DNA of 25,831 nucleotides from Plakobranchus ocellatus (lineage: Eukaryota > Mollusca > Gastropoda > Plakobranchidae): positions 3,980,434 through 4,006,264 of the forward strand of contig BLXT01006999.1 of the NCBI GenBank assembly GCA_019648995.1. Reading direction: 5' to 3'. The position numbers were made by a program, and so were the translations under genes. The notes below the pieces were generated by a model. It ran no database searches. It saw only the letters and a list, made by a program, of their open reading frames with translations, and was not told the DNA's origin. Within the stretch, counting starts at the first letter, position 1, and each line of letters begins with the position of its first letter. Shown in pieces: positions 15,863-25,831 of the stretch.

Positions 15863-16704
15863 TTAACTCACTCGGGGATTTTCCCGCAACATTTGCAGGA
15901 AGCCTAAAAGTTTCCCTGAGCCTTTTGCGCAAGGGGTGCGGGAAGCATCAAAATAATTTTTTTCCCACAAGGTAAATCCCGCAAATGCTGTGAGACTGGC
16001 CCCAGACGCTAGTTTCACATCTTAACTAGTTTCATTTTCAGTTTTGGTGGAAGTTCAGGAAAAGTTTTTTTTTACGATTTTTTTTAGAGAGCTCCTTCCG
16101 AGTGTAAACAAAACCTCAACTTCCTTGCCAGATTTGATGTGCATCTTGTAGAGCATGAAAATGACTCAGGAAGTTTACGAAACAGAATCTGATAATGACC
16201 CCGATTATCACCCAGATGCCAAAAAGTCGAGATTAGATCTAGAGACCAGCTCAGACTCTGAGACCAATAGACCTAGATCTGAATCTAGATCTAAAGCTAG
16301 CAAGTCCAAGACTGTGACAATTAGATCTAATCTAGTAAGGGGAAAGGTCTTAAGCAAAAAAAGGAAGCTGGAGAAAGTGGCACTTTTAGGCAATGTGAGA
16401 CAGCATCACACTGGTTACCCCTGAAGTGATTTAGACTGTGACCCTAACCTTATAAGAAGCTTTCCAAAAAAAATTCTGGTGACCAAAATTTACACATATT
16501 TTGAAAATTCATTTAAAAAAAAAGTATTCATGCAATTTTCTCCAAATTTGTTTCAATGCAAAGACCTGTTTTTGTTTGATTGCATGCTAAAATTTCATAG
16601 ATATTGGTTCCTAAATGTTGATAAAACAATTTTTTTAAAAACACTTAAAATCGCTGGCTCCGAGTGCCAGAGGACCAAAAATTAGCTGGCGCTGGGTGAG
16701 TTAA
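15863..16704 (+). mobile_element. piggyBac-like element, internally deleted, TTAA duplication
   Basis: TTAA at 15863-15866 and 16701-16704 brackets an 834-bp body. The left end is CTCACTCGG; the right end in reverse complement is CTCACCCAG. GC-richer subterminal sequence follows at both sides, with TCCCGCAA(C/A) repeated near the left end (about 15884 and 15977). Inside is an ORF that looks like the N-terminus of a piggyBac transposase, with the catalytic part missing, so this is probably a deletion derivative. The terminal repeats are short, so the boundaries rest on TTAA plus the ORF. Confidence 0.65.
16155..16424 (+). pseudogene. piggyBac-type transposase N-terminal fragment
   Basis: 89 codons starting MKMTQEVYETESDNDPDYHP, then a basic region rich in Ser, Arg and Lys (SESRSKASKSK, SKKRKLEK), ending HHTGYP and TGA. 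An acidic start with E-S-D-x-D-P-D followed by a basic nuclear-localisation-like stretch is usual for piggyBac transposases, which are about 550 to 600 residues long. The DDD catalytic domain and the C-terminal zinc finger are absent. AGATCT recurs in the coding sequence (16234, 16273, 16287, 16322). A short unrelated protein cannot be excluded. Confidence 0.5.
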
Positions 16705-17111
16705 TGCACCCAATGTTTTTTTTTTCAAAAGCAACCAAAGTTTTACCAGGATATTATTTTTAACATAACTACATATATCTAAACATAATCAGAATGTTGG
16801 CAATCATAAATAAATCCATGCTTATTTTATGTAATTTTCACCATAATAAGCTGTGATCAAAAGAGTGTAATTTTAAATCAGCTAAACTGTTCAAGTTTTT
16901 TTTTTTTTTTTTCCATACAGCTTATTTGCCCTTTGTGAGACAAATTATTCAAGCAAATAATCACAACGAAAGTTTAAAACAATCATGGGCATATACTAAG
17001 AATAAAAAGAACCCGAAGTGAAAATGGAAGGATTGGGAAGGAGTGGAATATCAAATGTTTTTTTACATCACAGCTTTAGGATATTCAGATCTTTTTATCC
17101 ATCTCATGAGG
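16705..17111. other. Probable 3' flank/3'UTR of the minus-strand gene
   Basis: AT-rich, with T runs at about 16717 and 16896-16912. Lies directly downstream of the stop of the minus-strand coiled-coil gene. No canonical minus-strand AATAAA was found. Confidence 0.45.
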
Positions 17112-17209
17112 TCAAGAAAAAGATAATTCAACGTCTGAGCTTCTCTTCACAAGCTCCTTCAAGTCACTTTGGAGATCAATTTTTTTCAACCTCAGAGCCT
17201 TGACAGTGT
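17112..17209 (-). CDS. Coiled-coil gene exon 4 (stop)
   Basis: The carried G plus AC gives Asp, then TVKALRLKKIDLQSDLKELV and KRSSDVELSFS, TGA at 17114-17112. The acceptor TTTTGTCTCATCCCAG is strong. It is an amphipathic helix with Leu spacing (KALRLKKIDLQSDLKEL). Confidence 0.82.
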
Positions 17210-20200
17210 CTGGGATGAGACAAAAGAAAAGCACATAGAGTGTTTTCAAAAAGAAAAGACAAATGCTTCCTTACATAAAAGTCTTGTTGAAGTCAAAATT
17301 AGATTGAATCATAATTGATGATGTATAGAAATATCATATGTATACAAAATACAAAAAGAAATCAAATTATTTTTTTTTTTTATCCTTTAATTTAAATTCA
17401 TGCAGTAACTTGGGAAAAGATAGTAGAACTATCTCAACTTTAAATCTGTATTCCTGATTTCTTCTTGTTTTAAAACATTTCCCCATTTGTGATTCAAGTG
17501 AACTGAATTTACACATGATGTTGCAATCCAATGATGCATTTTGAATTAAACGAAGTACAGTGCTGTCATGATTCACAAAAGTTTTCTCAAGAGAGGAAAT
17601 ATTTTAAATAAAGTCCCTGCTTGATTCTAGTCTATTCAAAAAGAACAGACCGGAATTTCAGAATAATATCATTATCTTCATTTAAGGCCAGATACGCCCT
17701 ATATTTATATAAAAAAATTTCATTGGAAAAGCTGCAATTGTAGCAGAATAAGATATTTTTTGTGTGTTTATCTCTACAGATAAATGGCCGATGCTTACCA
17801 CTTTGGAAAGCACATTTTTAGTGGGAGAAAAAAAGGGATGATTGCCAAATTTTTATCAACTTCAGCAGTATTTGACTACATGCATAAATGGACACTGGTG
17901 AAATGGTCACTTTAGCGTCGTGACAGATGATTTGCTATGTACTCAGGAAACTAAAACATATGCTACATTCCATAAACACATGCTTTGAAATTGCTAGTGG
18001 TTACAATTTCATTCAGTAAATGAGATACCCAATTAATGTAGGGAGTTGACAGGAAATCGCACCTTTCTTTCTAGAGAATATTCACTTTTGGTAAAGGGGA
18101 AAGAGGGATTAGGAGAAGATGGGCCCTTCACCCTACAGTTTACATGAGGGCTCAGCTTTAGCTTGGATGTGAATTGATTGGAGAGATAATGCTGCCTGTC
18201 TGCTTCCCCATCAACAAGGAAAATAATCTTATTGCTCTTTCTTTCACGTGTAGGTCCAGGTCTATAAACAATGAATTTTTGCTGGTTTATATACCATCAT
18301 AGAGAGAGCGGTAACTCATCTGGTAGGGCAGTTGGCTACCAAGGTCCGAGGTTCAAATCCCAGTTAGGGATGAGTCAATTTTTCATTGCTCCTCTATGTC
18401 CACCCAGCACTACATGGGTAGCTAGGTCTCTTAAGATCTGGTGAAAGTAAAGGTGGCGAGGAAAGCAACGGCAAACTACCTCATAATGCCACATGCCCAA
18501 GAAGAATCAGGACCCTACTATTGGTTTCCCAATGCTTGGATAAGCCTGAGGCCCACTTTATATTATACTTATATACAATCATAGGTTGCATTATGAAGAC
18601 ATTGTAATGTAATGTGCTAAGGCAAATAATTTATCACTTTTTAATTACTTTACATAGAAAAACCTCTTTTTTCTAACCCCTTTTTCTAGAGGAAGCTATC
18701 TCCAAAATGCACACTTCAAGCTTTCAAGCAGCACCCATTTAATTGGTACTGATGCATTTTCACTCTTAAAAGTGGCACTGACGCTATATTTTTTTTAAAG
18801 CAACATCAACAGCAACCACAATAAAAGCATTGATTATGTTGTCCTGTAAACAACTTATTAACCTACTGCTACCACAGTGGCTGCAAAGTTTTCCAGAAAA
18901 ACAATTTTTAAATTCGATTTTGTGGTATTATATTCTGTAATATATGAAAAGCACTCTTTTGGTTTTTTTTTTAAGAGTAACATAGATCAAATCAAATCCA
19001 AATTATCTAACAAACCTTTCCTACAAATGACAAACCGCAGGAACAAAAAATAAAAGGTGATCATACGGATCTTTATAAAAAAAAAAGTTTTAAGATCTAA
19101 AAAAAAAATAACCATCAATAAAATCTTTTTAGCATACCTTCTACAAGAAAAGGATAATCCACAAGTTTCTGACTCAGTTCCACTGCCTGGTCTTCAGCTG
19201 TAGGTACAGTCCGGTTTCCTGCCGAGTCAATACCCCACTTTTGCTCCAGCCTCAGAATTTCCATTTCCTGCAATTTACAAAATTCAATAGATTCTGTCAG
19301 TATAAAGATCAACCAGGGAAAGGCAAGACTCCTGTTTGTTTCTTTTTTTTTTAATTAAATCTTCCATTTTTTTTTTTTTCGATTTTATCTGTGGCACAGC
19401 AAGTCCTTTCAGATTTTTCCTACCAGTACTGGTCTATACATCATTCACATTCAGACAATTATGAGCAAAACCTTTTGGTGTATGAAATTTCAATATGAGT
19501 GACAAGCTCTCTAAAGACATGGCAAAACAAAAGGCAGCAAGAGTACAGATTGTAGTTTCCATTAATAAATATCCTTTGTAAATCACGCTTGTGGCAGTAG
19601 AGTTTATTTTTGTTTGAAAAAAATATTCCGTGCACATATTCTTCAGCTAAATGATCTGAATGCAACATACTGTCTAAAAAAAATGGGTTGAACAATGGAA
19701 CAAAGCTCCAGATACTGAATGGTCCACCACAGCCAACAATCAAGCTCATAGAGAGGTGTAAAAAAAAAAGAAAGAATTCAGAGAGACCTGGTGGTTCCAA
19801 TAGTAGTAGCAATGCTCAATTTATCCTTTAATTCAGTCACAATTGAAAAGCAACCCTCCTAGACACCAAACAAATTTCAAATGCATTTAGAAAAAGCTTG
19901 AAGACCAAAAGTCAAAGTTCTGATCATCAGAGCAAGTGGTGGTACTTATTTAGTTGTACTAATAATACACTAAAGAAGTAGAAAAAGCAACAAGTACATA
20001 TTGTACAAAAGATAGAAATGCAATTATTGTGTTGAAAGCTCAAGATTAAAACCAAGTACTAAAGATATTCCAGCCAATGTTATCAATAATAATTTACTGT
20101 AATATGCGAAATGTAACATCAAGTGCAGAAATAAAATTGTTTAATATTACAATGCTTTAAAAATGAAGTTCTATTATTAGCCTCACATCCATGGATTGGA

Positions 20201-22133
20201 CTAAAGAGCTTAAATTGAGAACAGTTCTAAACATTACTGTCTAAGTACAAATGAAGATCAGATCATTTTTTAAAAAGCGGACTGTAAAGGGCCAAAACTC
20301 ATTCCATTGTTGGTCAAAGGTCAAATGATAGGTAATATTACACTGCTTACGACATCAGATAATTATTTCATGATGTCAGCTCTAAAGCTGCTTGGTTTTA
20401 GATCATGCTTGAATGAATATTCAAGTCATCTTTTCAAGAACAATGGGATTCCTAAGAGCAAAGCAAAATGGAAGAAAGGCATCTGTTCCACCATCTCAGA
20501 CATTTTATAAAAATTTGTGTTAAAATATAATGAAAAATTTATTCATGAAATCAAATTAAGTTAATGGCAAATGCTAATATTGTTACAAAACATCTTATAT
20601 TATAATTAAGCCTCGAAAGGTGGACAGGACTTTCTGAAATCCAATGTTCATTTGGCATGTGTTGGATTGTAACTTGTCTTACCTAACCTAACTGTTTCAA
20701 AACTGTTATTTATAATGGTATAAAAAAAACTTGACTTACTTCCACTAAAATAGAGCAGTTTACTAGTTTTATTGTAAAATGAAATAAAATATGTACACAT
20801 TGTAACAGATGGATATGCATTCATTTGAAATTGAGTTTTTAAAATAAATTTTAGGTAATATTGGATGGTATTTTTTAAACTGGGCATGGGGTAAGACTAG
20901 TTAAAATGAGTTCATAATAGAATTCAGGACAAAATACAAAATAATCATTTGTAATAGAATTGCTTGTTATTTATCATTACATTCAAGTTCTAGAACATAA
21001 AATGTTTCATTTGTGGGTGTTGATGCACAACCTTGATTAGGCATCCTTTAAATTGCTCCATTTCACATACCATTTTCTTAGGAAATTAAAATGAAATATC
21101 CCATCGACATTATTTTTTAAAGTTTTCAAAAATCTGCATGATTATTAGTTATATCCATATTCCTATAAATTGAGTTGACAGTGATTCTAATGCCTTTGTT
21201 TTATTTCTTGTTTTTTATTGAAACTTTGCACTTTTCCACTATTCTACAATGAGTCTTAGAAGACCTAGATTCTAGATCTAGATCCAGATTTAGAATAGGT
21301 GTTTACTTCTTTTTCATTTTGATCCAAGTTTAAGCAGTCTGGTTATTTTGAGTCAGTTCCACTTACTTGTTTCAGACTGTTGATGTCTTCTTTCACTGAT
21401 CGAATCTGAAACTCTATTTGTTTGACTTCGTAAAGTATTGACGCGTACTTATGATGCTTTTCCATGCTAGAATATATATATAGAGATCTAGATCTATATA
21501 ATATAACTTAACAGTAAGGCGTCAAAGAGAATCGATTTTTAAAAGTCTGAAGAGGTTAAATACAGATTTAAACCGATTTTTTATGTCCTTTTTTTAAAAA
21601 AATTATTGAATATTTTCTTAGGGCATTCAGATAACTAGATTCATCACACACTGTATGATATTGTCAATATATCACTGTCTTGTCATTCGTGATGGACTCG
21701 CACTTCGGATCCATATATGTACACTTAAAAGTGAAACTGAAAGTACACACTTACATCAGAGCTGTGTTCAACAGTTGGGACAATTGTCCCAGGGCACTCT
21801 AAAAAGTGGACGATAAACATATATGGGCACTCCAAGTTCCTACTGAACGATTAAATGAAGCTGAATACTGGACAATCCTGGCCCCCTTGGCAAAAGCAAT
21901 GTAAACCCCACATTTCCGCCTATTTTCACTGGAGTTTTCATCTCACGATTCTTCCATGATATTAATCTCAAGGTTTTTCTTCAAACAACACCGTTGCTTT
22001 TACTATTTTTCTTTTTCCAGATCTATATAGACCTGAAATTAGTCACTGAGTTTAGAATATCAATAATTTCGATGGAAAATCTCGCTTTGGTTAAGCTGGA
22101 AAGCTCCATGGCGATATTTGCTAATTCTGTCAT
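17112..22133 (-). CDS. Small coiled-coil protein, four exons, complete, family not recognised
   Basis: Exons in order of translation: 22133-22033, 21466-21367, 19267-19138, 17209-17112, total 429 bp (142 residues plus TGA). Phases 2, 0 and 1 agree at the three junctions, and no exon contains a stop. The start MTELANIAMELSSLTKARFS is the first Met after an in-frame TAA. Residues about 35-78 have regular hydrophobic spacing (YEVKQIEFQIRSVKEDINSL, KQEMEILRLEQKWG) typical of a coiled coil. A short non-helical part (DSAGNRTVPTAED) is followed by a second helix ending DLKELVKRSSDVELSFS. There is no signal peptide or membrane segment, so a cytoplasmic or nuclear adaptor subunit is likely. A small subunit of a cytoskeletal, kinetochore or trafficking complex would fit, but I assign none. 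Confidence 0.75.
17210..19137 (-). other. Intron 3 of the coiled-coil gene, 1928 bp
   Basis: Holds SINE copy 3 (18301-18540). The rest is unique AT-rich DNA. Confidence 0.75.
18301..18540 (+). mobile_element. tRNA-derived SINE, copy 3
   Basis: A-box-like TAACTCATCTGG at 18312-18323 and B box GGTTCAAATCC at 18350-18360, followed by the family body: TGGGTAGCTAGGTCTCTTAA, GAAAGTAAAGGTGGCGAGG, AAAGCAACGGCAAACTACCT, CAGGACCCTACTATTGG, AATGCTTGGA. It lies antisense in an intron of the minus-strand gene. Confidence 0.9.
19138..19267 (-). CDS. Coiled-coil gene exon 3
   Basis: 43 codons plus G: EMEILRLEQKWGIDSAGNRT, then VPTAEDQAVELSQKLVDYPF and LVE. Acceptor AAATTGCAG|GAAATG, donor GAAG|GTATGC. Codon use and the lack of stops support coding. 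Without splicing the frame reads on for a few codons (GMLKRFY) into a stop. Confidence 0.85.
19268..21366 (-). other. Intron 2 of the coiled-coil gene, 2099 bp
   Basis: No exon, RNA gene or repeat family recognised. Several short open frames on both strands have no protein-like features. CTAGATCTAGATC repeats occur near 21273-21285. Confidence 0.7.
21367..21466 (-). CDS. Coiled-coil gene exon 2
   Basis: One base plus 33 codons: (S)MEKHHKYASILYEVKQIEF and QIRSVKEDINSLKQ. Acceptor TATATTCTAG|C, donor AAACAA|GTAAGT (strong). If exon 1 is wrong, the ATG at 21465 could be the start of a shorter protein of 108 residues. Confidence 0.8.
21467..22032 (-). other. Intron 1 of the coiled-coil gene, 566 bp
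   Basis: Contains AGATCTAGATCT at 21484-21495 close to the acceptor. Otherwise unique sequence. Confidence 0.6.
22033..22133 (-). CDS. Coiled-coil gene exon 1
   Basis: 33 codons plus AG: MTELANIAMELSSLTKARFS, then IEIIDILNSVTNF. The donor TTTCAG|GTCTAT is weak beyond GT but gives the right phase. A second Met (ATGG in GCCATGG context, 22109-22107) could serve as the start. The sequence before the first ATG is protein-like too (ETTEQRLDPLAS) but is closed by TAA. Confidence 0.65.
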
Positions 22134-23944
22134 GGAAGCTAAAGGGTCTAATCTCTGCTCTGTAGTTTCTTTTGATATTTATTTTTTTTTTTTTTTCAAA
22201 GAGATTGTGTGAAAAACCAATTTGAAACAGTAGGGTTGTTGAAGATACAGTCCCAATATAACATGATCTTAATTTTTGGTCACATTTTTGTGTGACAAGA
22301 GTCATTCTTGAGGTAAGGTTTTTGTATATAGACTAGTCTAGATTTTGGGTCTTAATAAGTGGCAAATGTTTAATGGCTGATATCTCTAAAATTATCAATT
22401 TGCAATAGGAATGAGTTTCAACTTCTAGTTCAGCATATCATCAACCATAACAAAACAGCCATCCAAAAGCCTTAAATAAAATTGATGAAATAGATTTACA
22501 AACAAACAAACAAAAACAAAAAAAACAAAAGGTAAACGTGCTTTAGCACTATTTAAATCAATTACGTGAGGCTGGAGAAAATGCTACGAATTTTTACAAC
22601 AATGATTATGTTGGCAAGACTCTAGAATATGCATACAAAAATAGAAATCTATGGATTATGGATCTTGACTGCTTACTATTTTTTCTTATCACAGTATAAG
22701 CAGTGAATCATGTGGGGAAAAGTGACACATTTTCCTTGTAACACTCGTCTTATATTTCAAAAGTTACCACTGAATCGGAACTAAGCAAATTTAACTGAGC
22801 TGCCACTACACAAAAATATGGCTTAGGGATTTCCTTTTTTTGATGAAATAATTATTTAAAGGATTGCATAAATTTAACTAAAAAATGTTGAAAGTAATCG
22901 ACAGCATTGTTCTAATGATAATTTTATTGAAACTTTTGAGTAGAGTACCACAGCATTTAATCAACTGTTCCTGCTATTTCCAGTAGCATCCTACATCAGT
23001 AGAAATACAACTCCATTTGTTATAAACTTCTAGAGCTTCAAGTAATATGGCTACCACTGCAGAAAGTACTATCATATACATTAGTTTTGCTATATCTACT
23101 ATTACTACCACTACCAACTGTGGCACTATTTTTAAACAATTTATACTACTACTCCTACTGCTGGCTGTTGTTTTTCATAAGATGATCGTGATGATCAGGA
23201 GGCACAGGAGTGGAGAAAGTTGTAGAAAGCTGTTACTGCTGATCATATTTTATTCATTTTAATTATAATGATACTAATGATAATGGTTGAAACAACGAAA
23301 AATTGATCTTCTGCATACTTTGATAATATTATTCATATTGAAGGCCTACATCATGAGCCTTTTCCAACCTATATTGAAGGCCAGGAACAATGCAGATAGG
23401 CCTCGCATATTGATATTGATAAGGCCACTCCCTACTGCTTTGCTCGGAGTAGGTGCTAAAATAAATGAAAATGGATTACCATTAACAGGTATTATTGGAG
23501 CAAAAGAAAGAAAAATTTGCTTATTATAGACCATATTTAACTTTTTTTTTTTTTTTTAGATATATTTGTCTTTAAAATAACGGGCACTCCATTTATTTGG
23601 TCTAAATTTATTCTTGTAAATGCAAGTGACTTTTTTTTATCTAGGCCTAGTAGGTCTATACTAACATAAATAACATTCAGAGGGCTGGTTTAACTGTGGA
23701 GAAGGAAAATGTTGCCACAAAGATAGATTCTTGTCTTTTGATGTGGATCTTTTGAATTATAAAGTGCAGACAGAAAAAAATTTTTCAAAAAACAACAATA
23801 CACAAATTTTGAAAATCAGCCTTTCAAAATCAAGCTATACAATCTTTGATTGCTGTGAAACGTGTTGAAGGCCTGAGGATGATAAGTTTATTTTGTGAGT
23901 GTTCAATACTGATACTGATAGTGATGACAATAATATTTTTTAAA
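22134..23944. other. Upstream flank of the coiled-coil gene, no gene recognised
   Basis: It should hold the minus-strand promoter, but no TATA box or other element can be asserted. Poly-T at 22182-22197 and 23542-23559, an A-rich CAAA repeat at 22498-22530, and a TAGATC-like TCTAGGCCTAG at about 23640-23650. Confidence 0.6.
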
Positions 23945-24262
23945 CTGAAGATAATGAAGGTGGTGATGATGATGATGACGTTCATGGAGAAGGTGATGAT
24001 GGTGATGATAATGAAGAAGGCAATGATGGTGATGAAGAAGGTGATGGAGATGATGACATTGATGATGATGAAGATGCTTATGAAGACGATAAAGAAGCTG
24101 ATGGATATATTGATTATGGTGATGATGATGAGGAAGATTATGACGCTAACAGATGAGGGAGGTGGTGATGATGATGCAGATGATGATGAAGGTGGTGGTA
24201 ACAATGATGATGAAGGTGATGGTGATGGTCGTGGTGGAAATGATGATGATGATGATTATTGA
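23945..24262 (+). repeat. Degenerate GAT/GAA/GGT trinucleotide tract
   Basis: A roughly 320-bp tract of GAT with GAA, GGT, GAC and AAT triplets. One frame, open from 23947 to TGA at 24154-24156, encodes about 70 residues that are nearly all Asp, Gly and Glu (EDNEGGDDDDDVHGEGDDGD). A second frame carries the same type to 24262. No ATG or clear acceptor starts either frame, so I call it an expanded trinucleotide repeat rather than a gene. Confidence 0.75.
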
Positions 24263-25286
24263 TAGTTCAGATGAAACTAAGAAGATAATTCATAGCCTAA
24301 TTAAAAAAATAACATGTCCTCTTAACACTATTGTTGAGTGCAATTTGTGCAGGTGATGACTATTAAGTGAACTTCCATTCTATTGCAGGTCTGTTTCACG
24401 ATACAGCAAGCAGGAAAAGAATTATCAAAAGATATAAACAATTACCCTGGAAATATTCAATGTGAAGCACAAATATTTTAGCCACTAGCAGTTTCATGTA
24501 AGTTATGCACAAAGTTATTTGCTGTTTCAAATGCTTAGGATCTCTCTCTCATGATCTCTTGCACATATCTTCCATAAACTTTCATAAAATGACTCTTAAT
24601 GGCTTGAGCAGTACAGTCTGTCCCTGGTATAGTTTACTATCAGCTGCAATGTGACTTTTTTCTGTTGAAATTAATACTTTGATAAGCCTCCATCGCCAGA
24701 CTAAATCAGACAAAAGTTGTATGCTACCTTTAAAAATGGGGTATTTAATTTCGTTAGATTATGATTACAGATATGTTCTGGCATATGATTCTCATTTTAA
24801 GAACTGAAACTCAGTTTGACCGCACACTATAATTTTAATTTTTTTTTTTTTTGTACACTTCAATGCAGCCCTTACTGGGAATTAAAATTTCTGGATTTTT
24901 TAAGGTAAAGTTTTTGCACCAAGGTAACCAAATGTAAAAAGAATTCCGCTGAATCAATTTGAACAAAATTGCTTTCACAACTTTTGCTAGCTAATACAAT
25001 GCTTCTGAGACAACTCACAACCTTAAAAATAGTTATAATACCATTGTGTTCATGATACTTGGGTAAGAAGACCCCGTCTATAAAACTGCAGCTCCAAATC
25101 CAAATCTTGCCATGATTCCACCACAGGTTGCGTGGCCATACCTCACCTCACAAAATCGAATCCATTTAGTTCTTTCTTAACCAACAGCGAGTTTGAAGTT
25201 CATTATATGGTTATTCGTTTTATTCTTAGCTCGGATAGATCCAAGAAAAACCAACCAGCTATTGTTGATTTTCAGGGACTTTTTCA
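24263..25286. other. No gene recognised, one weak candidate exon
   Basis: AT-rich DNA with a T run at about 24839-24852. The only protein-like item is the candidate exon at 24389-24481. Confidence 0.6.
24389..24481 (+). CDS. Candidate terminal exon, unknown (weak)
   Basis: After CTTCCATTCTATTGCAG the frame gives VCFTIQQAGKELSKDINNYP then GNIQCEAQIF and TAG. Composition is protein-like and the acceptor is good, but no partner exon or family is recognised. The acidic tract just upstream is not in an obvious splice relation. Confidence 0.18.
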   Translation, partial: VCFTIQQAGKELSKDINNYPGNIQCEAQIF

Positions 25287-25291
25287 GAGAC

Positions 25292-25350
<59 letters not shown>

Positions 25351-25362
25351 NNNGGGGGGGGG
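25287..25362 (+). repeat. (GA)n microsatellite, NNN gap and G run
   Basis: A GA tract from about 25287 to 25350, then three N (25351-25353), then nine G. GCTATTGTTGA occurs on both sides (about 25258 and 25362), so the true sequence here is uncertain. The open frame through it is an artefact. Confidence 0.95.
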
Positions 25363-25831
25363 CTATTGTTGAATGGAATAAATTTACCTTTTTCATGCAT
25401 TTATTAACTTATAAGCTCTAAGGCTACGGCCTTTCATAAGAATCAGAAAAAAACAAATCAAGTTGGCCATCTATATGCAGCACTAATTAGCATCTGTATT
25501 CCATTTATCGTTCCATTTTTGTTCACGTTAGATTAATTTTCATTATATGGACCATGTACCAATAATGTTGAAGACTCTAAGCGTTGCTTGGAAAGAATTT
25601 GAAATTTTTAAAACATTTATTTTGATTTACGCACATTTGCAAAGAAATTTGAAAAAAAATATAATTATTATAATGCATGGCAAAATACGTGGCAATATAA
25701 AATGTTACAAACTCAATTCTGCAATGTTTACATCGATGAAAAATGAAATTACTTTTTTTCCCCTCACATTTCATTTCATTTCTTTACTTTTTTTTATAGA
25801 GTGGATTGGTTTTGGGAGAGGGGGTGGGGTG
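25363..25831. other. Window end, nothing recognised
   Basis: AT-rich unique sequence with no gene, repeat family or RNA gene seen. Confidence 0.6.

Noticed and set aside
23346..23534. Overlapping ORFs on both strands (for example PRILILIRPLPTALLGVGAK on +)
   Set aside because: Somewhat protein-like but no family, acceptor or partner exon; both strands are equally open, so chance is likely.
24153..24356. Met/Val-rich ORF
   Set aside because: Another frame of the GAT repeat.
25132..25407. 91-codon ORF ending in an Arg/Glu run
   Set aside because: Half of it is the (GA)n tract and it spans the NNN gap.

Overview
The window is animal nuclear DNA: AT-rich, with spliced genes, GT-AG introns, microsatellites, tRNA-derived SINEs and cut-and-paste DNA transposons. 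The protein similarity, the SINE type and the recurring AGATCTAG-type motif fit a lophotrochozoan, most likely a mollusc (gastropod or bivalve). The species is inference only.

Positions 1-10400 (+ strand) hold the 3' half of a SCYL1 orthologue (SCY1-like pseudokinase 1, a COPI-associated Golgi/ER trafficking factor). Ten exons (332-424, 840-902, 1462-1650, 2476-2551, 3704-3823, 5489-5682, 6345-6476, 7369-7527, 8100-8340, 9540-9700) join without a phase conflict into 475 codons plus TGA. They cover the end of the HEAT-repeat region, the low-complexity acidic/tryptophan tail and the basic C-terminal coiled coil. The kinase-like N-terminus lies upstream of the window. The 3'UTR carries a 150-bp tandem duplication and ends near an AATAAA at 10374.

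The first exon is preceded by an array of eight ~44-bp repeats. Each repeat is a copy of that exon's own 3' splice site plus the first coding bases. The introns carry a piggyBac-like MITE (4316-5285), a SINE (6551-6794), a 47-bp minisatellite with repeated TTGCAG acceptor-like cores (8974-9210) and several microsatellites.

Positions 10400-17100 are mostly mobile DNA: a pogo/Tigger-like element with TA duplication and long terminal inverted repeats (10419-11908), an inverted SINE copy (13277-13529), and a second TTAA-flanked piggyBac-like element (15863-16704) that keeps the acidic N-terminus of a transposase ORF. Two weak candidate terminal exons lie near 14.4-14.65 kb.

Positions 17112-22133 (minus strand) hold a complete four-exon gene reconstructed here: 429 bp, 142 residues, mostly helical coiled coil, family not recognised. 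Its exon phases match at all three junctions. A third SINE copy lies in its last intron.

Positions 22134-25831 show no convincing gene. They hold a long, broken GAT-rich tract encoding Asp/Gly/Glu in two frames, one weak candidate exon, and a (GA)n tract followed by NNN and poly-G that marks an assembly uncertainty.
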